A stretch of DNA of 16,815 bases from Candidatus Peregrinibacteria bacterium (GTDB lineage Bacteria; Patescibacteriota; Gracilibacteria; UBA1369; UM-FILTER-53-11). Shown piece after piece: positions 14,414-16,815 of this stretch. The position numbers were made by a program, and so were the translations under genes. Every line of letters begins with the position of its first letter. Position 1 is the first letter of the stretch. Under the pieces are notes generated by a model that was not told where the DNA came from, ran no database searches, and worked only from the letters and a program-made list of their open reading frames with translations. The stretch covers positions 1-16,815 of the forward strand of contig JAHFJU010000027.1 in NCBI GenBank assembly GCA_023245725.1, given 5' to 3'.

Positions 14414-15013
14414 ATGAAAATATTAACAGATCACCCGTCGTTTGGAGTAAATGACGAGCCAAATATCGCAAATGGCCGCGATTTATACGATAGTTTTGTC
14501 GCTAATCCTGCCGAGCAGTCAAAATTTCTTGCTAAGGCATTGACGCTAACAAGGGATCCCCACAATGCTGATGATCTAGTTCAAGATGCATTGTTGCGCG
14601 CGCTTACCAACATACAGAAATTTTCATCGGGTCCTCATAATGAAAATCCAGCATCCTCAATGCGCCGTTGGTTGTATCGAATCATGTTTAATATGTTTGC
14701 AACCAATTATCGCAAAAATATCAGGCTGCGCGCACGCGAGGTGGCTATGGATTTTTATGATCACTCTGACCGAGGAGCGCAGGCAAATCAATCAGATGCA
14801 ATGCTAGTCCTTAATAAAGATATCCCAGTACTTTTTAAAGGGCTGGACGACGAATGGATTGCCATATATTACCATTATTTAGCTGGCTTTAGACCCCCAG
14901 AGATCGCCGCTATCCTAGGTATTCCTAGAGGCACGGTCTCGTCTCGAGTTTTTCGTATCCGTGAACATATTAAGGAAAGGCTCGCTTTGCTCGATCGTGT
15001 CGATGGGCTGTGA
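14414..15013 (+). CDS. Sigma-70 family RNA polymerase sigma factor, ECF type
   Basis: A 199-residue protein with the two-domain layout of an extracytoplasmic-function sigma factor, which directs RNA polymerase to a special set of promoters. Region sigma-2 spans about 33-104, with ADDLVQDALLRAL at 52-64 in the core-binding helix and RRWLYRIMFNMFATNYRK at 84-101 in the -10-recognition part. A polar linker (105-137) leads to sigma-4, about 138-190, whose helix-turn-helix FRPPEIAAILGIPRGTVSSRVFRIREHI (159-186) would bind the -35. No sigma-3 domain is present. A ~30-residue polar N-terminal extension precedes sigma-2. No anti-sigma gene adjoins it: kup is upstream and the convergent tmRNA gene starts 46 bp past its stop. 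Its own promoter looks like a housekeeping one, so control may be after transcription, or by an anti-sigma factor elsewhere. Confidence 0.88.
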   Translation: MKILTDHPSFGVNDEPNIANGRDLYDSFVANPAEQSKFLAKALTLTRDPHNADDLVQDALLRALTNIQKFSSGPHNENPASSMRRWLYRIMFNMFATNYRKNIRLRAREVAMDFYDHSDRGAQANQSDAMLVLNKDIPVLFKGLDDEWIAIYYHYLAGFRPPEIAAILGIPRGTVSSRVFRIREHIKERLALLDRVDGL

Positions 15014-15059
15014 ATGGTGCCAGCTCCTAGGTAAAGCAATATCGCTTTGCTAATAGATT

Positions 15060-15476
15060 TGGTGGAGATGGGGGGAATCGAACCCCCGTCTAGAGATAAA
15101 GAGATAGGTCTTCTACGCGCTGTAGATCCTTTTAAATTGTTAGGCATGATCGATAGAAAAGAAACAAAAAGCCGATCGCGCTTAAGCCCGAATTTTCACG
15201 ATGGAGTGGGCAATTACATCGCTATCCTCTAAATTTGCACTCCGACTGAAATAGAGGTGTCAATCAGTGGAGCGTCTCCCGAAATTAATCAGGAGAGGGT
15301 AACTATGCAGCTACAAGGGCGCCTGAGTTAGCAAAAGCCATCTCATTAGCGAAAGCAGCTGAAAGTTTTTCTGCGTTTGCAGTTATTTTGTGTATAAGGG
15401 ATAACGGCGCATATACACGACGCCGAGTGCGCAAACCCATGTCTTTCAAAGATCTCTGTCGAATCCGGTCATCCCC
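15060..15476 (-). ncRNA. ssrA: Transfer-messenger RNA (tmRNA), 417 nt, one-piece
   Basis: On the minus strand the RNA starts GGGGATGACCGGATTCGACA, matching the conserved tmRNA 5' end, and finishes GGGGGTTCGATTCCCCC CATCTCC ACCA. The 5' GGGGATG pairs with 3' CATCTCC over 7 bp, with a G-U pair at position 3, the alanine tRNA synthetase identity element. The T arm is a 5-bp G:C stem with a TTCGATT loop, and CCA is encoded. Between them lie the tag reading frame (15303-15380) and a pseudoknot-sized region. The RNA rescues stalled ribosomes together with SmpB, adding a degradation tag. It is convergent with the sigma factor gene. No clear promoter lies close to the 5' end, so a 5' leader may be removed by RNase P. 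Confidence 0.95.
15303..15380 (-). CDS. tmRNA proteolysis tag, 25 residues ending ALVAA
   Basis: The minus strand reads AAAATAACT then GCA AAC GCA, a typical resume context with an alanine codon, then 25 codons and a single TAG stop. The peptide begins ANAEKLSAAF and ends ANSGALVAA. The ALVAA end resembles the ALAA-type signal read by ClpXP and related proteases. At 25 residues it is longer than the roughly 10-residue tag of E. coli. The exact resume codon is inferred: the first alanine could be supplied by the charged tmRNA itself, with decoding resuming at this GCA. Confidence 0.82.
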   Translation of the reverse strand, partial: ANAEKLSAAFANEMAFANSGALVAA

Positions 15477-15479
15477 TAG

Positions 15480-15558
15480 TGCGAGCGAAGCGAGCACCTG
15501 GAGCGCTCTATGCGCGAACCCTGTACCCTGCCACCCTCTTGAACGAAGTGAGCGGAGC
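15480..15558. repeat. Two GAAG-centred mirror-like repeats upstream of ssrA
   Basis: At 15480-15498 the sequence is TGCGAGCGAAGCGAGCAC-like, containing GAGCGAAGCGAG, which reads the same forwards and backwards on one strand (a mirror repeat) and also holds the direct repeat GCGAGC-GAA-GCGAGC. At 15541-15558 the relative GAACGAAGTGAGCGGAGC occurs. Both share CGAAG followed by YGAGC. Their function is unknown; similar short GA-rich mirror units are scattered in many genomes. Confidence 0.5.
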
Positions 15559-15755
15559 AGTTGTTACCCTGCACTCTGCCACGGATCCCACCTTATCTTA
15601 ATTTTTACTTTGCGGCAACTGCGCCACCTAAATGAGAGATTATGTTTTTTTGAAGAGGAATGCCCTAAAAAGGCCCCAGTTTTTCCGGCAATTATTTATC
15701 CCGTTAGATGGCTGCCGATGGGGGAGATGCAGCAAATTAATGAAAAATCATGGAA

Positions 15756-15784
15756 TTGTAACTTTTTTATATTCTCACTATAGA
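15756..15784 (+). promoter_or_regulatory. Possible promoter in the region upstream of ssrA
   Basis: TTGTAA (15756-15761), 17-bp spacer, TATAGA (15779-15784). Spacing is ideal and each box is close to consensus, but no convincing gene follows. Transcription would start near 15791 and run directly into the 22-bp palindrome. Confidence 0.35.
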
Positions 15785-15802
15785 CAATACAGCCGAATCG
15801 TT

Positions 15803-15829
15803 TTAAAAATGTCTTCCCGGGAAGACATT
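15803..15829 (-). terminator. 22-bp perfect palindrome, possible minus-strand intrinsic terminator
   Basis: AATGTCTTCCC followed directly by its reverse complement (15808-15829) is a perfect palindrome. Read on the minus strand, the RNA could fold into a 9-bp stem with a CCGG loop, followed by five T from the palindrome end onward. That would suit a terminator for the gene ending at 16058, about 230 bp upstream. On the plus strand no T tract follows. Alternatively it is an operator: it spans about +18 to +39 of the candidate promoter at 15756-15784. Confidence 0.45.
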
Positions 15830-16057
15830 AGAAAGCAAATTGCAAATATAGCAACGCCGGTAGTATTTCCTCTCATACCGCCAACCAGGAAAAACTTGTG
15901 CCTTTTTAGTTTTTGTGTTGCAGTGATCTAGTGTCTATTAGCATAGGCAAGCTTCTGCAATGGCGTCAAAATTCGTGCCACCTCGCCACCTCGAAACATT
16001 TAAAGACGCCGAACATGGTAGACAGCCTAGTAATAAGTTATGATATAGTTCACAATT

Positions 16058-16815
16058 TTATCTCACAGCAACCGTCTCGCTTCCATTTATTTTCGCCACG
16101 ATTTCTTTAACCTCGGCTTGAGAAAAATCATTAGGATTCAAATTCCCTTTATTCGTCGTTTTTGCAGCTTGTAGTAAATCTTTTAAAAATGATTGGTATG
16201 TATTTGTATCTTTCATGTTGCCGTTTTTCATCATAGTTAACATCACAGCTTTATCGCCGTCATTAACGTTGTATTGGTCAGTAATTGCTTTTTTCATCTC
16301 TTCTCCAAGGTGATATTTATTAAGTACAGGACTTTGAAGAATTCCGGTGAATTTAGATAGTTCTCCTGCGAGTATTAGATAGTCGTTACGTTTATTTTCG
16401 GCGTTAATATCTTCTTGTGATTGCTCGGCATGAGTGGCGTTTTTACTTTGATCAAACCCATTATCAGCGACGGTCATTTCTGCCCTTATTTGAGCGCTAA
16501 ATGCTTCTCGAAGTACGGGATTATTACCAGCCACATCTGTCCATGTTCCGCCTTGTTCTTTAATCATCGCATCGATCGCGGGAACTAATCCAGAAGTGAG
16601 TTCATGGAATCGATCTCCATTGTGAGCTGCGGTCAAATCTTTACCAAGTAAATCCGGATTATTTATTTTCCCAAATTCAGACATTCCAACTGCATCTGCA
16701 AAAGTAGTTCGAAGTTCAGTAGCTTTATCTCCACCGATAAATCCAATTATTTTTTCTAGATTTTTTCCAAGTGCATTTAAGGCAACGAGTCTGTCTCCCC
16801 TCTTAGTTTCGTCGT
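16058..16815 (-). CDS. Unrecognised protein, C-terminal ~251 residues, start beyond the window
   Basis: I do not recognise a family. The frame is open from the right edge to a TAA at 16058-16060. There is an internal ATG at 16684, but the same frame stays open for 43 codons upstream of it to the edge (visible part begins DETKRGDRLVALNALGKNLE), so the true start is probably outside the window. The protein is hydrophilic and rich in Asn, Asp, Lys and Ala, with mostly helical-looking stretches such as NDYLILAGELSKFTG and GDKAVMLTMMKNGN. No signal peptide, transmembrane segment, Cys pairs or nucleotide-binding motif is seen. The composition suggests a globular, helical, soluble or secreted protein. 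A possible terminator lies at 15803-15829. Confidence 0.7.
   Translation of the reverse strand, partial: DETKRGDRLVALNALGKNLEKIIGFIGGDKATELRTTFADAVGMSEFGKINNPDLLGKDLTAAHNGDRFHELTSGLVPAIDAMIKEQGGTWTDVAGNNPVLREAFSAQIRAEMTVADNGFDQSKNATHAEQSQEDINAENKRNDYLILAGELSKFTGILQSPVLNKYHLGEEMKKAITDQYNVNDGDKAVMLTMMKNGNMKDTNTYQSFLKDLLQAAKTTNKGNLNPNDFSQAEVKEIVAKINGSETVAVR

Larger units (their letters stand above)
15477..16057. other. 580-bp intergenic region with repeats and a long palindrome, no convincing gene
   Basis: Between the tmRNA 5' end and the stop of the right-edge gene I find no convincing protein gene. The tmRNA-proximal part (15477-15590) contains two related GAAG-centred repeats and two TACCCTGC copies (15524-15531 and about 15566-15573). 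Further right are a consensus-like promoter (15756-15784), a 22-bp palindrome (15808-15829), a tandem GCCACCTC pair (15977-15992), and a GGCGTC/GACGCC inverted repeat (15962-15967 with 16005-16010). Open frames here are short, lack recognisable protein features, and could be chance. Confidence 0.6.

Noticed and set aside
15033..15048. AAAGC/GCTTT hairpin between the sigma gene and ssrA as a bidirectional terminator
   Set aside because: The stem is only 5 bp, A+T-rich, and no T tract follows on either strand.
15809..15931. 40-codon plus-strand frame starting inside the 22-bp palindrome, downstream of a promoter-like sequence
   Set aside because: The end of the peptide is Cys/Phe-rich and unlike a real protein tail, no family is recognised, and the start codon is explained by the palindrome itself.
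1..16815. CRISPR array, insertion sequence, prophage or tRNA genes
   Set aside because: No spaced direct repeats of CRISPR length, no transposase or phage genes and no terminal inverted repeats were seen; the only T-arm sequence found belongs to the tmRNA.

Overview
The window reads as a compact bacterial chromosome segment of moderately low G+C. UGA works as a stop codon at the ends of the dehydrogenase/glycosyltransferase fusion (10808-10810) and the sigma factor gene (15011-15013), so the code is standard and not the UGA=Gly code of Gracilibacteria and Absconditabacteria. Short intergenic gaps, no clear Shine-Dalgarno motif at any start, -10 boxes almost touching start codons, and the gene set (MurD, RNase J, DnaN, Mfd, Kup, tmRNA) fit a Patescibacteria/CPR lineage, perhaps Saccharibacteria. 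That placement is an inference from content and style, not from a marker-gene tree.

Left arm, 1-1644, minus strand: the 5' part of a polysaccharide flippase gene lies 48 bp downstream of murD, and both probably share one transcript (cell envelope). A divergent promoter region (1645-1739) separates them from the rightward genes: a 102-residue protein of unknown function and an RNase J that ends in a strong intrinsic terminator (4075-4096).

The 560 bp between that terminator and dnaN is the most unusual part of the window. It holds eight exact TTGAAC/GTTCAA cores in 187 bp, four of them spaced 10-11 bp apart on one helical face, then two perfect DnaA boxes (TTATNCACA), then a very A+T-rich stretch leading into dnaN. 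It is a good candidate replication origin (oriC), although dnaA itself is not in the window.

Centre, 4657-14296, plus strand: dnaN (sliding clamp), mfd (transcription-repair coupling), a UDP-sugar-dehydrogenase-like domain fused to a family 2 glycosyltransferase, an ABC-F ATPase and a Kup potassium transporter. Most have their own candidate -10 box, so they look like separate units and not one operon.

Right arm, 14297-16815: an ECF-type sigma factor with a near-consensus promoter faces an ssrA (tmRNA) gene on the minus strand. The tmRNA has an encoded CCA, a G3-U70 alanine identity pair, and a long 25-residue tag ending in ALVAA. The next 580 bp has no convincing protein gene but contains GAGCGAAGCGAG-type repeats and a 22-bp perfect palindrome. 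The window ends inside an unrecognised minus-strand coding region.
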